From assembly GCA_947472995.1 (NCBI GenBank), contig CANJBO010000004.1, positions 1-64,000 on the forward strand: a stretch of DNA of 64,000 bases, given 5' to 3'. Source of the stretch: Chloroflexota bacterium (GTDB taxonomy: Bacteria > Chloroflexota > Dehalococcoidia > UBA2979). How positions within the stretch are numbered: the first letter of the stretch is position 1; every line of letters begins with the position of its first letter. Under the pieces are notes generated by a model that ran no database searches, was not told the origin of the DNA, and was given only the letters and a program-made list of their open reading frames with translations. Shown here piece by piece: positions 63,371 to 64,000 of the stretch. A program made the position numbers and the translations under genes.

Positions 63371-63430
63371 TCACCCTTCCGCGCGTCCACGGGCTATCCT
63401 GCGCGTGCGACGTGAGCCCGGGAGGGTGCC

Positions 63431-63904
63431 GTGACTGCCTCGAACCGCTGGCTCGTGATCGTGGCTGTGGGCATCGTCCTCGCGGTGGCCGCCGGGGTCG
63501 TCGTGACGATGGTCGCCGGCGGCGAGCGCCGTTACGCCGAGGGCACGCCGGAGCGCACGGTGCAGGACTACCTCCGCGCGGTGAGCGAGCGTGACGCCAC
63601 GCGTGCGCTGTCCTACGTGGCTCCCAGCGTGACGGCGCAGTGCACCGAGATCCCGCGCGACGTCATCAGCAACCGCGGCACGAGCTCCATCCGCGCCGCC
63701 CTCGACCGCTCGACGCTCCAGGCTGATCGCACCGCCGAGGTGCGCGTGCGCATCACCGAGTCGTACGGCGACGGCGGGCCGTTCGGCGGCGGCGAGAGCT
63801 CGCACTCGCAGGTGTTCCTGCTCGCGCAGGACCAGGGGCAGTGGCGCTTCAGCGAGGCGCCGTGGCCGATCTACTGTCCGAAGATCGCGCCGCCGTTCCG
63901 ATGA
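63431..63904 (+). CDS. Membrane-anchored NTF2-like protein, unknown
   Basis: The 157-residue product from GTG 63431 has an N-terminal anchor (WLVIVAVGIVLAVAAGVVVT) and an extracytoplasmic alpha/beta domain: GTPERTVQDYLRAVSERDAT, then two Cys (TAQCTE, PIYCPK) that may form a disulfide. The order helix-then-strands resembles DUF4878/NTF2-like lipoprotein domains. GGGAGG precedes the start. Its stop overlaps the next gene (ATGA). Confidence 0.6.
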   Translation: MTASNRWLVIVAVGIVLAVAAGVVVTMVAGGERRYAEGTPERTVQDYLRAVSERDATRALSYVAPSVTAQCTEIPRDVISNRGTSSIRAALDRSTLQADRTAEVRVRITESYGDGGPFGGGESSHSQVFLLAQDQGQWRFSEAPWPIYCPKIAPPFR

Positions 63905-64000
63905 TCCGCGCGATCGTCTTCAACCTCGTCTGGTTCGTGCTGCCGCTGGCCGTGATCGCCGGATCGGCGAGCGCGCTCTCGACCGCGCGCGAGGAGGACG
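63901..64000 (+). CDS. Membrane protein, 5' part only
   Basis: Thirty-three residues are visible: MIRAIVFNLVWFVLPLAVIA and GSASALSTAREED. This is one hydrophobic helix at the N-terminus, then polar residues; the rest lies beyond the window. The ATG overlaps the previous stop, so the two genes are probably co-translated. Confidence 0.5.
   Translation, partial: MIRAIVFNLVWFVLPLAVIAGSASALSTAREED

Overview
The window is about 70% G+C by eye, densely coded on both strands, with short intergenic gaps and many GTG starts. Gene content (menaquinone-type methyltransferase, DUF3090/TIGR03847, tal/pgi-type glucose-6-phosphate isomerase, an RND pump without periplasmic partners, SipW-type signal peptidase, group II truncated haemoglobin) suggests a free-living, probably aerobic bacterium. 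My inference is Chloroflexota near Dehalococcoidia, with Actinomycetota as the alternative. No rRNA, tRNA, CRISPR array, transposase or complete prophage is visible.

Layout. 1-3.4 kb is a surface locus: a partial amidase lipoprotein, two cargo-type secreted proteins (CalY/TasA-like and fibronectin-III-like) and an SipW/ER-type signal peptidase with a long coiled-coil tail. The Fn3 gene carries an in-frame amber codon and the peptidase a frameshift. 3.6-8.3 kb has an RND transporter and small membrane proteins. 8.4-12 kb is a sulfur-type import cluster (Rrf2 regulator, YezD, substrate-binding lipoprotein, ATPase, permease). 12-18.6 kb has an RRM protein, mgtE with a possible leader peptide, a zinc metallopeptidase, an ArsR-SRPBCC pair with a 32-bp operator, an MFS exporter and a double VOC protein. 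18.7-25.3 kb has a lipid kinase, recF, truncated kinase and holin-family fragments meeting head to head, a NuoF-like orphan, a MOSC protein, ubiE/menG and a globin. 25.4-34.9 kb has purU, a DEAD-box helicase coupled to a short upstream ORF, a fused phosphotransferase/kinase and a ThiP/ThiQ-like ABC pair. 35-48 kb is mixed metabolism: DUF192, a frameshifted DJ-1/PfpI gene, M1 aminopeptidase, CinA, two tandem aminotransferases, DinB, FabL-like reductase and beta-carbonic anhydrase. 48-64 kb has a repeat-stalk secreted protein, ilvD, usp, amidase-murB, dacA, purK-purE, an M20 peptidase and pgi.

Several signals cut across genes. Four intergenic loci (12.7, 20.9, 24.5 and 49.9 kb) carry one family of composite palindromic repeats with outward-facing ends. 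At least ten genes have a TAnnnT box 6-7 nt before ATG and no Shine-Dalgarno, which suggests leaderless transcripts. Two secreted proteins 8 kb apart share a roughly 70-residue domain I do not recognise. Three genes each appear to lack one G from a GG pair, which may be sequencing error rather than biology and should be tested first.
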